This document shows positions 7,861 to 17,485 of a DNA stretch of 64,000 bases, one piece after another. Below the pieces are notes generated by a model, which did not search any database, was not told the origin of the DNA, and saw only the letters and a program-made list of their open reading frames with translations. The DNA comes from Verrucomicrobiota bacterium. Lineage in GTDB: Bacteria; Verrucomicrobiota; Verrucomicrobiia; Opitutales; UBA953. The stretch spans positions 51,629 through 115,628 of the forward strand of contig JAPLTU010000072.1 of NCBI GenBank assembly GCA_026397965.1, given 5' to 3'. The translations under genes and the position numbers were made by a program. Numbering within the stretch: position 1 is the stretch's first letter; each line of letters starts with the position of its first letter.

Positions 7861-9294
7861 TTAGTCAGATTGGGCTTCCGAGGCTGTCGGAGCCGATGAG
7901 GAGAAAATCATGCTGAAAGCGTTGAGGGCAAAAGCCAAATGGCCGACCAAGAAAAGGATTGCGAAAATGCTTCCCGCTAAAGCCAGGGAAGATGATCCGA
8001 CCTGCGCCATCTTGACCGCCGGATTCAGAAGTTGGTGCCCAGCCTGGTAGCCGTGAACAAGTGAAACGGCCACGCTGCCGATCACCGCCAGTGCCGTCGT
8101 CCAGAAATGAAGATGAATCAACTTGGCAGATGGCCAGAGGGCACCCGTAAGGCGCGGCAGAATAAAGTAGGCAGCCCCAAAAATGACCATCGTTAAGAAA
8201 GCGTAGGTCAGCATCTGCTCTTGGCCTTGGGCGAATTCGGTAAAACGAACCGCGGCATTAAAGCCCCGGGTCGAAAAAACCGTGTTGAGCAGACCCGCCA
8301 AAGTGAAACTGACGGCCCCGAAAGCCACGAAACGTAGCGTCGTACTATTCCACGCCTGCGCCCACCCCCCCCGCTGGAAAAGCGTGCCATGGAAATTAAT
8401 CGCGGTGATGATGATCGGGATAATCATCATGATTGAGGCGACGACGCCAACGGACTGAACCCAAACCGGAATAGGACTGCCTAATAACGCCGAAGGAGCG
8501 GTCGCGCCGGCAAAAAGGAAGTAAGTCCAGAAAGCTACGGTCGCGAGGTAGTAGCCGTGGAGCGGACGTCCGAGCACCTTAGGAATGAAATAGTAGACCG
8601 CCGCCAATCCGGAGGCACCCAACCAAAGCAGCATCAGGTTCTGGATGAACCAGCTATGCACCAAGGCCTGCACGGGGCCAGAAGCGGGACACCAGAGAAC
8701 TAAAAGCTGGGTAAGCGCATAAACAATCGGGAAGGTAAAGGCGGCGCCGACCACGAACCATTGCGAGGCAAAAGAATGTCCAGTCGGCCGACGGGCGAAG
8801 GCCACGATTGGCCAGAAGCCGACGAGTAAGAAAGCCACCATCAGAACGGGGCCGACTTCCCGCGGCATTTCCAGTAAGCTGAAGCCGTTCATGTTTCCGG
8901 TGAAAATCTGCAAGACACCGTAACCCAAAGCGGCGTTCCAGATGAAACCGCCGAGGGTGGCAAGCCAACCACTACGCAATTCAAAGCGTCCTAATTGCGA
9001 GAGCAGCCAAAGATTGACCGCGAAGAGCGCATTGCAGGCCCAACCATAAATAAAGGCGTTCTTTTGGGCGGCGACGACATGCCCGAAAGTCAGGCATTCC
9101 GAATTCAGGAAAGAGGGAAGGTGCAGTTTGAGCGAGGCGACCAAACCGAGCACGGAAGCCAGCAACAACCAAAGGATGGCGGAGCCAAAACAGAAAAGAA
9201 ACGGACCGCGAAGCTGGGCTTCACCGCGGGGCGCACGCGATGGGTTTCCGGGTGAACGGCCGGGCGGTCGGCGGTAGTTAGGGTCCTGACTCAT
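7861..9294 (-). CDS. CcoN-like membrane subunit lacking heme and copper ligands
   Basis: A 477-residue polytopic protein with about 12 hydrophobic segments. It is recognisably related to CcoN of cbb3 oxidases: TFG before helix 2, VYYFIPK near 233-239, YFILPRL near 376-382 and LIHLHFW near 392-398. The residues that hold the cofactors in CcoN are replaced. LHTN of the low-spin heme site is AQKN (Gln77), the CuB His of GHN is Gln218, the CuB His pair is Thr265-Ala266, HVH is Gln358-Glu-Gln360, and the cross-linked Tyr is Phe259. By eye it cannot bind heme b, b3 or CuB, so it is unlikely to be an oxidase. The reading frame is intact and well placed in the operon, which argues against a pseudogene. 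Confidence 0.85.
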   Translation of the reverse strand: MSQDPNYRRPPGRSPGNPSRAPRGEAQLRGPFLFCFGSAILWLLLASVLGLVASLKLHLPSFLNSECLTFGHVVAAQKNAFIYGWACNALFAVNLWLLSQLGRFELRSGWLATLGGFIWNAALGYGVLQIFTGNMNGFSLLEMPREVGPVLMVAFLLVGFWPIVAFARRPTGHSFASQWFVVGAAFTFPIVYALTQLLVLWCPASGPVQALVHSWFIQNLMLLWLGASGLAAVYYFIPKVLGRPLHGYYLATVAFWTYFLFAGATAPSALLGSPIPVWVQSVGVVASIMMIIPIIITAINFHGTLFQRGGWAQAWNSTTLRFVAFGAVSFTLAGLLNTVFSTRGFNAAVRFTEFAQGQEQMLTYAFLTMVIFGAAYFILPRLTGALWPSAKLIHLHFWTTALAVIGSVAVSLVHGYQAGHQLLNPAVKMAQVGSSSLALAGSIFAILFLVGHLAFALNAFSMIFSSSAPTASEAQSD

Positions 9295-9315
9295 CGTGCG
9301 TATAAAGGGTTGGGA

Positions 9316-10062
9316 TTATTTGAGGCCGAGTTCAGCGGTGGTCCACGGCGCGGTCCGGGCCGCATTGGCGGCACGAACAGCTTTAACCTGTTCGACGGAA
9401 ACCGGATTACCTTTATTGCCGAAACTTTGGCGAACATAGGTAAGGACGTCGGAGATATCCTGGTCCGTGACTCCAACTACCGGAGGCATCATGCTATTAT
9501 AGGTCATACCACCCACCGTGATCGGACCCATGAGCCCGTTCGTGATGAACTTGATCGGCAGTTCAGGATTACCGACGACGATGGGCGTCTCAGCGATCGA
9601 GGGAAAGACGGGGGGCAGACCTTTGCCCGTAGGCTGGTGGCAAGCGATACAAGTGCGGGCGTAGACGGCTGCGCCCCGCTTCATCACTTCGTCATCCGCT
9701 TTCACGAAGGCTATGGCTGGAGCGGCCCCGGCGACAACAGCTACGATGGGGGGCGCAAATTTTCCGAGGACTTTATTGTCCGCCGCAATCAACGCCATGG
9801 CATCTTGGATTGGGATACGAACGGTGCCGTCGGGGTTACGTGCCGGAGTGGTAAGAAGCGCCTGGGCCTTGGATTCGGCATCCGCGCGCAATGCTTTTTG
9901 GGCGACGCGACGTTCCGTGTCCGCCCCACCCTGTGGGCGGTTGGCGACGTAAACGTAAGCGATGACCAAGAAAGCCAGACCGGCTAAAATGACGGTTCCG
10001 AGCCAAGCATTAATCTGCCCAGGAATCAGCGGGCGGCTTCCAGAAGGAGAATGATCACTCAT
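9316..10062 (-). CDS. membrane-anchored monoheme cytochrome c of the ACIII operon
   Basis: A 248-residue protein with one N-terminal transmembrane helix (about 20-40, GTVILAGLAFLVIAYVYVA) and a periplasmic part with a linker typical of ACIII-associated cytochromes (DGTVRIPIQDAMALI). The cytochrome c domain has CIACH at 138-142 and a candidate axial Met in NSMMPPV. It would shuttle electrons from ActA/ActE onward. The ATG at 10060-10062 overlaps the actF stop by 8 bases, implying translational coupling; the longer upstream frame would lie inside actF and was rejected. Its C-terminal half resembles the proteins ending at 6591 and 44869. Confidence 0.87.
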   Translation of the reverse strand: MSDHSPSGSRPLIPGQINAWLGTVILAGLAFLVIAYVYVANRPQGGADTERRVAQKALRADAESKAQALLTTPARNPDGTVRIPIQDAMALIAADNKVLGKFAPPIVAVVAGAAPAIAFVKADDEVMKRGAAVYARTCIACHQPTGKGLPPVFPSIAETPIVVGNPELPIKFITNGLMGPITVGGMTYNSMMPPVVGVTDQDISDVLTYVRQSFGNKGNPVSVEQVKAVRAANAARTAPWTTAELGLK

Positions 10063-11338
10063 GATAATTGATGGACTCGAGGATACGGGGGTCGTGAACA
10101 GGAATAGTCTCGTGTCGTGTGGCACCGCGCAAGAAGACGGCGATGACGATACCGCCGAAACCAAGCAGTGCGGCCAAATCAAGGAAAAGATGAGGGGTAA
10201 GGAAAGGCGCCACGATGAAGCCCTCTGGGCCGGACTTATCCGCAATCTGACGCGGGACGGCATTGAACCAAAGGTCGACGAGCCCCCCGAAGAAAATCAG
10301 CCAAGCCACCGACAAGAGACGACCGGCGATGATTTTGGTACGGTAAAAAAGCAGGATAAGAAAAGGTAGCAGAAAGAACCCGAAGATGAGGTACATCGAG
10401 ACACTCCACCATTGGTTTTTGAGTCCGGTAATGGAATCAAACTCGCGGATATTATACCAATACGTCTCTTCCGGGATGTTCGCCGTATAGATCAGGAAAT
10501 ATTGGGAGAAACTGATGTAAGCCCAGAAGACCGTGAAAGCCAGCATCAGACAGCCCAAGACGTGGCGATGGGCTTGGTTGAAAATACCGTCGAGCCAACC
10601 GCCATGCGAAAGCCGATAAGTGATAATCACCGTGAACGCCAAAGCGAGGCGGATGGAAAGGGAGAAGAACCACACGCCATACATCGTGGAAAACCAGTGG
10701 TAGGAAAGCGCCATCAGGCAATCGAACGCCAACATCGTGAGGGTGACTGCGCCGAGAGGAATACCGACGGCAGAAACCGCGTGCAGGCGATGGGTGTGCC
10801 CCGCCGTCCGATCGGTATCCTGGGCGAAGGACCATTTACGCAGAGCCCAGACTAAGCCGCCCAAAATAATCACGTAGCCGAAAATGCGGCCGAGGAAGAA
10901 ACTCTCATTCAGGAACCAGCTCTTAGCCTGGAGAATCGGATCATGCCCGACTTCATGGCCGTTTGGCAGAAGGTGCGAGGCATCGGTCCAATCCCAAAGC
11001 AAGTGACGGAATTTAGGAAGGAGCGCCATCGGTACAACGCTCAGCAACAGCACCAAAGGCAAAGCGGGTAAGACTAATTCCCACGAGCGACGAATGACGG
11101 GTGCCCAACCGGCGTCGAAGACCCGGGTAATCATCGTGAGCATCAGCAAACCGATGAGCACCGAGACCCAGAAAAGGCCTCCGACCAAAACGGAAAGAAG
11201 CGGACGGTAGTTGTGTTCCAGCATTCCCTGGAAGGCAAAGAACCAACACACCCCGAGACCCATGAGGCCCAGCACCAGGAATTTCTTCCAGTGAGCCGTG
11301 ATTGGATGGGCGGAGGGCGATGAAGAAGTATCTCTCAT
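10055..11338 (-). CDS. actF: alternative complex III subunit ActF (NrfD-like quinol protein)
   Basis: A 427-residue integral membrane protein with about 10 hydrophobic helices, the smaller of the two NrfD/PsrC-type subunits of ACIII. Sixth in the Act order A-B-C-D-E-F, which is the strongest evidence. It contains a conserved-looking polar helix (FDCLMALSYHWFSTMYGVWFF) and a helix with FTVFWAYISFSQYFLIYTANIPEETYWY broken by charged residues, as in other ActF. With ActC it would sit in the membrane and has been proposed to contribute to proton movement. It begins 7 bases after actE ends and overlaps the following cytochrome. Confidence 0.92.
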   Translation of the reverse strand: MRDTSSSPSAHPITAHWKKFLVLGLMGLGVCWFFAFQGMLEHNYRPLLSVLVGGLFWVSVLIGLLMLTMITRVFDAGWAPVIRRSWELVLPALPLVLLLSVVPMALLPKFRHLLWDWTDASHLLPNGHEVGHDPILQAKSWFLNESFFLGRIFGYVIILGGLVWALRKWSFAQDTDRTAGHTHRLHAVSAVGIPLGAVTLTMLAFDCLMALSYHWFSTMYGVWFFSLSIRLALAFTVIITYRLSHGGWLDGIFNQAHRHVLGCLMLAFTVFWAYISFSQYFLIYTANIPEETYWYNIREFDSITGLKNQWWSVSMYLIFGFFLLPFLILLFYRTKIIAGRLLSVAWLIFFGGLVDLWFNAVPRQIADKSGPEGFIVAPFLTPHLFLDLAALLGFGGIVIAVFLRGATRHETIPVHDPRILESINYHE

Positions 11339-11345
11339 ATTCGGA

Positions 11346-12062
11346 TTACTTAAGGTTAGCCTTCAATGAGGCTGGGACGAGTTCAGCGGGGCAAGCCTGT
11401 GAAAGCTGCAAGGCGCGGACATAGGCAACGACCGCCCAGCGTTCTTCAGGCGAAAGCTTGTCGCCGTAGCCCTGCATGGTGTTCTTGCCGTTCGTGATAA
11501 CGTCGAAGATCTGTCCGTGCGGGTAAGCTCGAAAAATCGGGGTCTGTAAGTTCGCAATCGTGACGATGGCAACATCGCCTTCGACGGCGGAACGGACCTT
11601 CATGATGCCATTGCCGTCGGCCGCCTGACCATGGCAGACCGCACAATAGATTTGGAACTTCGCTTGGCCGAGAGCCAACGTCTTACCGTCGATGGTGAAG
11701 GGCTGGAGTTCGCCGCCCTTGAGCACCGTAAGGGATTTGACCGGAAACTCCGCGAGGAAATTACCCTTGCCATCCTTAGCCGTCACGAAAGAAGGATTTA
11801 AAGATTCGGCCCGACGGTAGTCAGCGGCGAAAACCTTTTCTGGGTGCAGGGCGTCGCCCCGGGCGACCGTCCCGGCGACCGGCGGGCGCGCATCGCGGCC
11901 ATCGGCAAAGAACACGTTCTCCCCCTGGGCTTTGTACTTAGATTGGTAATCCATGTCATCGAAGACATAGACGGGAGTATCCTTGGAGGTCTTACCCTGA
12001 AATCCTAAGAAACTTATGAGGGCCAGGACGGCGACGGCAAGAAAGGTGAGGTAACGGCTCAT
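11346..12062 (-). CDS. actE: alternative complex III subunit ActE (monoheme cytochrome c)
   Basis: A 238-residue periplasmic cytochrome with an N-terminal hydrophobic signal/anchor (YLTFLAVAVLALISFLGF). A beta-rich region precedes the C-terminal cytochrome c fold with CAVCH followed by GQAADGNG, and an axial Met in TMQGYGD. In characterised ACIII, ActE passes electrons from ActA/ActB to the soluble or oxidase-bound acceptor. Gene order and spacing (8 bases from actD, 7 to actF) agree. The long linker between anchor and heme domain is normal for the family. Confidence 0.93.
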   Translation of the reverse strand: MSRYLTFLAVAVLALISFLGFQGKTSKDTPVYVFDDMDYQSKYKAQGENVFFADGRDARPPVAGTVARGDALHPEKVFAADYRRAESLNPSFVTAKDGKGNFLAEFPVKSLTVLKGGELQPFTIDGKTLALGQAKFQIYCAVCHGQAADGNGIMKVRSAVEGDVAIVTIANLQTPIFRAYPHGQIFDVITNGKNTMQGYGDKLSPEERWAVVAYVRALQLSQACPAELVPASLKANLK

Positions 12063-12070
12063 GAGACGAA

Positions 12071-12613
12071 TTAGTCGCGGATGACGGTGATTTCCTGGCC
12101 GCCCAGCGACAGCAGGAAGTTACGGGATTCATCGAGGTGGAAGTTCGTATCGCGCGCTTCGAGGACGATCATGAAAGTATCGTCCGAGACGCGACTGAAC
12201 TGCGGCAGGTCAAACAACGGGTGGTGGTGGTGAGGCAGGCGATTAAAAATGAACTGCCCGAAGAACGTGCCGAACGCCGCAAAAAGAATCGTGCACTCAT
12301 ACAAGATCGGGAATGGAAAAATAACGCTCCAGTAAGGCTTACCGCCGACGATCAACGGGTAGTCGTAAGAGTTCATGTACCAGGTGAGCAGACAGCCCGT
12401 CAGGAAGCCAGTCACGCCACCGAGGAGAGTCAGGCGCGGGATGGGCGAGCGGGGCAAGCCCATGGCTTGATCCATACCGTGGATTGGGAAAGGCGTATGG
12501 ACATCCCAGCATTTCCAGCCGGCATCGCGCACGCGTTCCGCGGCGTGAAACACGTCGGAGGGCCGGCGGAAAGTGCAGGCGACCCCGTGGATGCGTTCGT
12601 TGCGTTCGTTCAT
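12071..12613 (-). CDS. actD: alternative complex III subunit ActD (DUF3341)
   Basis: A 180-residue subunit with a cytoplasmic N-terminal domain (IHGVACTFRRPSDVFHAAERVRDAG broken here by family-typical WKCWDVHTPFPIHGMD) and two transmembrane helices (around LTLLGGVTGFLTGCLLTWYM and FPILYECTILFAAFGTFFG). HGMDQAMGL and the small two-helix layout are diagnostic of ActD, a non-redox structural subunit. ATG 12613 lies 19 bases after the actC stop; the 18-codon upstream extension would overlap actC and reads unlike the family. Confidence 0.93.
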   Translation of the reverse strand: MNERNERIHGVACTFRRPSDVFHAAERVRDAGWKCWDVHTPFPIHGMDQAMGLPRSPIPRLTLLGGVTGFLTGCLLTWYMNSYDYPLIVGGKPYWSVIFPFPILYECTILFAAFGTFFGQFIFNRLPHHHHPLFDLPQFSRVSDDTFMIVLEARDTNFHLDESRNFLLSLGGQEITVIRD

Positions 12614-12632
12614 GGGTGGAGGGACGGCGAGA

Positions 12633-14042
12633 TCAGTGGGCGTGAGGGTCAGCCTGCGGAGAAACAATCTTCAATTCTGCCATCGGCAGAAGCGGAAGGA
12701 AGCGGATGAACAGGAGGAAGAGGACCGAGAAGAAGCCAAAGGTCCCGAAGAACGTAAAGATATCGACGATGGTTGGGCTGTAGTAACCCCAGCTCGAAGG
12801 CAGGTAGTCATTGGCGAGCGAAGTGACGGTGATCACGAAACGCTCGAACCACATCCCCACATTGACGAAGAGACAGATGATCCAGACCAGAGAGTGGTTC
12901 TCGCGCACCTTCTTGAACCAGAATAACTGCGGCGTGATGACGTTGCATGACACCATGATCCAATAAGCCCAGTAATATTGACCGAAAGCCCGGTTGATGA
13001 AGGCGAACTTCTCGTAAGCATTGCCCGAATAAGCGGCGATGAAGAATTCGGTGGCGTACGCGTAACCGACCATCGAGCCCGTGGCCAAGATGATCTTACA
13101 CATATTGTCGATGTGGTACTGATTGATGACGTCGTGCAGGCGATAGATCGCACGCAGCGGCAGCATCAAAGTCAGCACCATCGCGAAGCCGGAGAAAATC
13201 GCCCCGGCCACGAAATACGGAGGGAAAATCGTCGTGTGCCAGCCAGGGACGTTGGAGACCGCGAAGTCGAACGAAACGATGGTGTGCACCGAGAGCACCA
13301 GCGGAGTCGAAAGGCCGGCGAGCAACAAGTAGGCCATTTCAAAATTACTCCACTGACGATTACCCCCTCTCCAGCCCATCGCCAAGAGGCTGTAAAACGC
13401 CTTACGCCACCAGGTCTTGGCCCGATCGCGGATGGCACCGAGGTCAGGGATCATCCCCATGTACCAAAAGAGTGTGGAGACGGTGAAGTAAGTCGAAACC
13501 GCGAAGACATCCCACTCGAGTGGCGAGCGGAATTGAGGCCAGATGCCGTTCTGATTGGGAATGGGGAAGAGCCACCAAGCGAACCAAACGCGGCCGACGT
13601 GGAAGAGCGGAAAGAGGCCGGCGCACATGACGGCGAAAATCGTCATCGCTTCAGCAGCGCGATTGATCGACGTTCGCCATTTCTGACGAAGCAAACAGAG
13701 GATTGCGGAAATCAGTGTACCCGCGTGGCCGATGCCGACCCAAAAGACGAAGTTAACAATCGCCCAGCCCCAACCCACGGGCGAACGCAGACCCCACGTA
13801 CCCGTACCCGTCGAAACAAGGTAAGCCATGCCGAGGAAAGTAAACGAGGCGATGAAAAGCGCGGCGACGAAAAGAACTTTCCACCAAGTCGGCGTCGGCT
13901 CTTCGACGATAGCGCAGACTTTGTCGGTGATCCAATGGAAGCTGCGATCGTTAAGTATCAGCTTGGCCCGAGGGAGCTCGGCAGGGCGGACCTTATCAAG
14001 GATGGCAGGGCGCTCTTGCGAGCTGTCGTGGGCGTGAGCCAT
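12633..14042 (-). CDS. actC: alternative complex III subunit ActC (NrfD-like quinol-binding)
   Basis: A 469-residue NrfD/PsrC-family integral membrane protein with about 10 helices, the subunit that holds the menaquinol site next to the ActB iron-sulfur domain. Visible family landmarks are [18 protein letters not shown] in the second or third helix, [10 protein letters not shown], and [13 protein letters not shown], which carry conserved His and Asp residues of the proposed quinol and proton pathway. It follows actB after 22 bases. An uninterrupted plus-strand frame covers most of this gene but is antisense codon shadow. Confidence 0.95.
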   Translation of the reverse strand: MAHAHDSSQERPAILDKVRPAELPRAKLILNDRSFHWITDKVCAIVEEPTPTWWKVLFVAALFIASFTFLGMAYLVSTGTGTWGLRSPVGWGWAIVNFVFWVGIGHAGTLISAILCLLRQKWRTSINRAAEAMTIFAVMCAGLFPLFHVGRVWFAWWLFPIPNQNGIWPQFRSPLEWDVFAVSTYFTVSTLFWYMGMIPDLGAIRDRAKTWWRKAFYSLLAMGWRGGNRQWSNFEMAYLLLAGLSTPLVLSVHTIVSFDFAVSNVPGWHTTIFPPYFVAGAIFSGFAMVLTLMLPLRAIYRLHDVINQYHIDNMCKIILATGSMVGYAYATEFFIAAYSGNAYEKFAFINRAFGQYYWAYWIMVSCNVITPQLFWFKKVRENHSLVWIICLFVNVGMWFERFVITVTSLANDYLPSSWGYYSPTIVDIFTFFGTFGFFSVLFLLFIRFLPLLPMAELKIVSPQADPHAH

Positions 14043-14064
14043 GGGACGGTAATGCGTTTAAGGG

Positions 14065-17000
14065 TTACTTAGAGGGGTGTTTCGAACCGTGGGCTTCGGC
14101 AGCGCCATGGACTTCGGTATGAACCGCGCCGTGAGGAGCGGCGTGACCTTCGCGGCCAGCCATCTCCTTGCGGGAGAGGGGCACGCGATTGGCACCCGGC
14201 ATCTTCGGGTTGAGGTTGCGCAACTTGGCTTGGTAAGTCGTGCGCGGGCGGGTATTCAGGTAGGTCAATGCGCCATACGAGCGAGTCGAAGCCTTGGCCT
14301 TGGAAACACGGGAGTTCGGGTCGGTGATGTCGCCGAATTCGATGGCCCCAGCTGGGCAAGCCTGCTGACAGGCCACCTGCAGCGTACCGTCAGCGACCTT
14401 AACGTCCGCCGAGTTCTTAGCACGGACTTTAGCGTGAATCTTGGCTTCCTGGATGCGCTGGACGCAATAGGTGCACTTTTCCATGACCCCGCGCATCCGC
14501 ACGGAAACATCAGGGTTTTTCTGAAGCTGAGGAAGGTCGGCCGGATCTTTCGGCAACTTAGCAGGTCCGAGAGGCCCTTCGTAGTAGTGACCCGCTTCGC
14601 GCTTATTGTAATCGAGGAAGTTGAAGCGACGAACTTTGTACGGACAATTATTGGCGCAGTAACGCGTACCGATGCAACGGTTGTAGGCCATGGTGTTGAG
14701 ACCTTGGTCGTCGTGGACGGTGGCGTTCGCCGGACAAACCGTTTCGCAGGGAGCCGTTTCGCAATGCTGACAGGCGACACCCATGAAAGTAACTTGCGGG
14801 TCTTCGGGAATCGCCATGCCGGCGTTATCGCGCCCGTCGAAGAAATAACGGTCGAGACGAATCCACTGCATGTTACGTCCCTTGAGGACCTGATCGCGAC
14901 CGACGACGGGAATATTATTTTCGGACTGACAGGCGGTCACGCAAGCGTTGCAACCCGTGCAAGTATTTAAATCGATGGACATCCCCCACTGCTGCAACGG
15001 AAGGAATTCGCTTTCGTGGCCCTTCCAGACAGCGACGTTCGGAGCGACCGAATGGTCGGGGTGCTCGTACGCAGAATTACCCCGCGGGGTGGTGATTGCT
15101 TTCTGGCCGGGACTCATCGTGCCGTCCTTACCGTAAACGGCAGGAGCATGTCCATCGATACCCAGCTTAGCGAAATTCGCGTTCTCCCGGAGATCTTCGG
15201 CATTTCCTTCACGCACGATATCGCGACCTTCCATGGACCAGTGGTCCTGCATATTACAGACGGGCACCGTCGCAGCCGTGAGCTCGAGGTGGGCGCCGGG
15301 GCGATAAGCGGAGGCGACCGAAGCAACGAGCGGGTAGACACTAAAACCGTTACCCGTCACGCGACCAGCGAGACGTTCGTCGACTCGAGTCGCCACGCGA
15401 CCGGCGACCGTGCGACCAAAGCCCAGCTGCAGGCCGAGCGTATAGTCTGCCATCCCTGGCATGATAAAGACCGGACCTTGAATCGTGACGCCGTCGACGG
15501 TGACCTTGGCGACGCGACAGAGCAAACGACCGGCGACGGTCAGATTGATGTTACGATTCATCTGTCCAATTTTATTGATCAGCATCGGCTCGGGCTCGAC
15601 GTCGAGTTTGGCGGCCAACTTGGGACTGATCAGGATCACATTCTCCCAACAGGTTTTGGACATCGGGTCGGGTGCCTCGGCCAACCAACCGTTGTTAGCG
15701 TAAAGACCATCGCCCGCATGCACGCTGGGGAGGATGCGGACTTCAAGCGCGTCAAAGGAGAGCACCGGAGCCTTGAAAGCCTTGAACTCCGAAGCAGTGA
15801 CGCGAGGTTGCGACGTTGCGTAACCGGAATCCGCCAACACGCCTTCGGCGAGCCAGGCAGCAAAGGCATGATCGGAATTATCCTTGGCGAGGGCGTTGAA
15901 AGTTTCGCGCACCAAGGCAAAAGGTTCTTTCGTCAGGCCGGCGAAAGGGGCCAGCACCTCGAGTTCGGAGAACGTCGGGAAGAGCGGGTCGATCATCGGC
16001 TGAACTGGCACGTAGGTGCCGTCAACGGTGCGACCATCCGACCAGCTCTCGAGGTAATGGGAAGAAGCGATGACCGTACCGCCCACGGATTTCACCCAAG
16101 AAGAGGTCTCATCAAAAGCGGCGCCGTGATAACCCAGACGGACGACTTTCTTCGCTGACTTGACGGCGAATGAGAAATTAACGTCTGCCGGACCATCGTA
16201 CGCAGGATTACCACCGAGTATTACCAACGTTTCTGCTGGCTTGGTGGCCAAATCCGAAATCGAAAGTGCCGATGTGGCCGGTACTGAAACGTAGAGAACA
16301 GCTGCGCCCAAGGCCTGATTGGCAAGGAAGACGGCACGGTGCGCATCGGCCGTGAGATGATCACCGGCGACAATTAATGCTTCGCCCTTGGCTTGCACCA
16401 GATCGGCGACGCACTCCTTAACCCAGCGTTCGTCGACTTGCACTCCAGAAACTTTTGCCTTCAGCGCAGCGCCTTCGGAAGCCTGTCCCGACTGCGTCAA
16501 AACCTCGGCGGCAAAGAGAGCGGCCAGGGATGAGATATGCGAAGTAGAGGCGCGGAGACGGTGGTCGGCGGCGCCACCCGTCAAAGTAAAGGTCGACTCT
16601 ACAACATAGAGACGGGTCATCTTCTCAGCCTGGTCGGCGCTATCTGCGCGACGGGCGGCGGAATACGCGCGGGTATCTTCGACCGTGCCATCATGTGCCC
16701 CGAGGAAATCGCGATCGAGGCTTAAGACCCGACGGGCCTTCGCGTAATCGGGCAAGACCTGCGCACCGAGGGCACGGGTCGCGTTATGTTGTGAGACTGG
16801 CGTGTATTCAACCCAGCGGGCCTTCGGATATGCCGCTTGAATCGCAGCCACTAGACGGGCGCGCGTCGGCGAAGACGAAGGGCGGGCAAGGAAGGCTAAG
16901 CCAGCGCCGGCATCGCTTTTAGCGGAGGCCGCAAGTGCGCGCAACAAATCGCGGACTTCCGCGACGGAAAGCTGGGCTCCATTGGCGCCATAAGAAGCTT

Positions 17001-17466
17001 GAGCGCGATCTGGATCGTATAGGTCAAGAATACTGGCTTGGGCGAACTTCGAGGAAGCGGTGCCATTCGCGGCGTGGCTGGGATTACCTTCTACCTTCGT
17101 GGGCCGGTGCTGGTGCGTTTCGACCAAGAGCGGCTGGTTAGCCGATTCGCCAGGGAAGGACGTCGCGTAAAAAGTCGGGACGCCCGGAATCGTATTCTCG
17201 GGCTGCTTGGCGTAGGGTAACGTGTGGTTACGAGGTTCGCGACAACCCGCGAGACCGAGACCGGCCAAACCGAAGGAGGCACCCATCAGCATCAGGAACT
17301 CGCGGCGCTCGACGGTCGAGATGGCGGAAGCGCCCTCGACGAATTCACGTTCCGCACGGGTGCGGAATTCGGGCGTCTTATTACGCTCCTCAAGGCTGCG
17401 CCAATAACTCGGGCCCGTGGTTTCGCCGGCTTGGGCGACGGGGTGTTCAAAGACTTTCTTGCTCAT
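14065..17466 (-). CDS. actB: alternative complex III subunit ActB (molybdopterin-like plus Fe-S fusion)
   Basis: A 1133-residue fusion typical of ACIII. The N-terminus has a Tat-like motif RREFLMLMGASFGLAGLGLAG followed by Cys, so export and lipidation are plausible. The next roughly 700 residues resemble a molybdopterin oxidoreductase fold that in ACIII has no molybdenum. The C-terminal third is a ferredoxin-like domain with four Cys sets: CTGCNACVTAC, CQHCETAPCETVCP, CIGTRYCANNCPY and CTYC...CQQACP. These would hold the three 4Fe-4S and one 3Fe-4S clusters known from the complex. It takes electrons from quinol at ActC and passes them to ActA. Confidence 0.96.
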   Translation of the reverse strand: MSKKVFEHPVAQAGETTGPSYWRSLEERNKTPEFRTRAEREFVEGASAISTVERREFLMLMGASFGLAGLGLAGCREPRNHTLPYAKQPENTIPGVPTFYATSFPGESANQPLLVETHQHRPTKVEGNPSHAANGTASSKFAQASILDLYDPDRAQASYGANGAQLSVAEVRDLLRALAASAKSDAGAGLAFLARPSSSPTRARLVAAIQAAYPKARWVEYTPVSQHNATRALGAQVLPDYAKARRVLSLDRDFLGAHDGTVEDTRAYSAARRADSADQAEKMTRLYVVESTFTLTGGAADHRLRASTSHISSLAALFAAEVLTQSGQASEGAALKAKVSGVQVDERWVKECVADLVQAKGEALIVAGDHLTADAHRAVFLANQALGAAVLYVSVPATSALSISDLATKPAETLVILGGNPAYDGPADVNFSFAVKSAKKVVRLGYHGAAFDETSSWVKSVGGTVIASSHYLESWSDGRTVDGTYVPVQPMIDPLFPTFSELEVLAPFAGLTKEPFALVRETFNALAKDNSDHAFAAWLAEGVLADSGYATSQPRVTASEFKAFKAPVLSFDALEVRILPSVHAGDGLYANNGWLAEAPDPMSKTCWENVILISPKLAAKLDVEPEPMLINKIGQMNRNINLTVAGRLLCRVAKVTVDGVTIQGPVFIMPGMADYTLGLQLGFGRTVAGRVATRVDERLAGRVTGNGFSVYPLVASVASAYRPGAHLELTAATVPVCNMQDHWSMEGRDIVREGNAEDLRENANFAKLGIDGHAPAVYGKDGTMSPGQKAITTPRGNSAYEHPDHSVAPNVAVWKGHESEFLPLQQWGMSIDLNTCTGCNACVTACQSENNIPVVGRDQVLKGRNMQWIRLDRYFFDGRDNAGMAIPEDPQVTFMGVACQHCETAPCETVCPANATVHDDQGLNTMAYNRCIGTRYCANNCPYKVRRFNFLDYNKREAGHYYEGPLGPAKLPKDPADLPQLQKNPDVSVRMRGVMEKCTYCVQRIQEAKIHAKVRAKNSADVKVADGTLQVACQQACPAGAIEFGDITDPNSRVSKAKASTRSYGALTYLNTRPRTTYQAKLRNLNPKMPGANRVPLSRKEMAGREGHAAPHGAVHTEVHGAAEAHGSKHPSK

Positions 17467-17485
17467 CGTGAAAATTATTTAGGGA

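Noticed and set aside
7861..9294. CcoN-like gene as a pseudogene
   Set aside because: The frame is uninterrupted over 477 codons with membrane-helix constraint and conserved fold motifs. Ligand loss is at specific sites, not spread by frameshifts or stops.
12978..14072. Long plus-strand open frame (364 residues) covering actC
   Set aside because: It is antisense to actC, whose protein is strongly conserved. The frame has a charged, Arg/Asp/Glu-rich product with no domain, typical of shadow frames in GC-rich genes.
15016..16158. Plus-strand open frame (380 residues) over actB
   Set aside because: Same reason: antisense to a conserved gene, no recognisable motif, no own promoter or RBS.
14065..17466. 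ActB/ActC as a polysulfide or nitrate reductase (Psr/Nar) rather than ACIII
   Set aside because: The fused molybdopterin-like and Fe-S chain with a pentaheme ActA, ActD, ActE and ActF in exact order is specific to ACIII.
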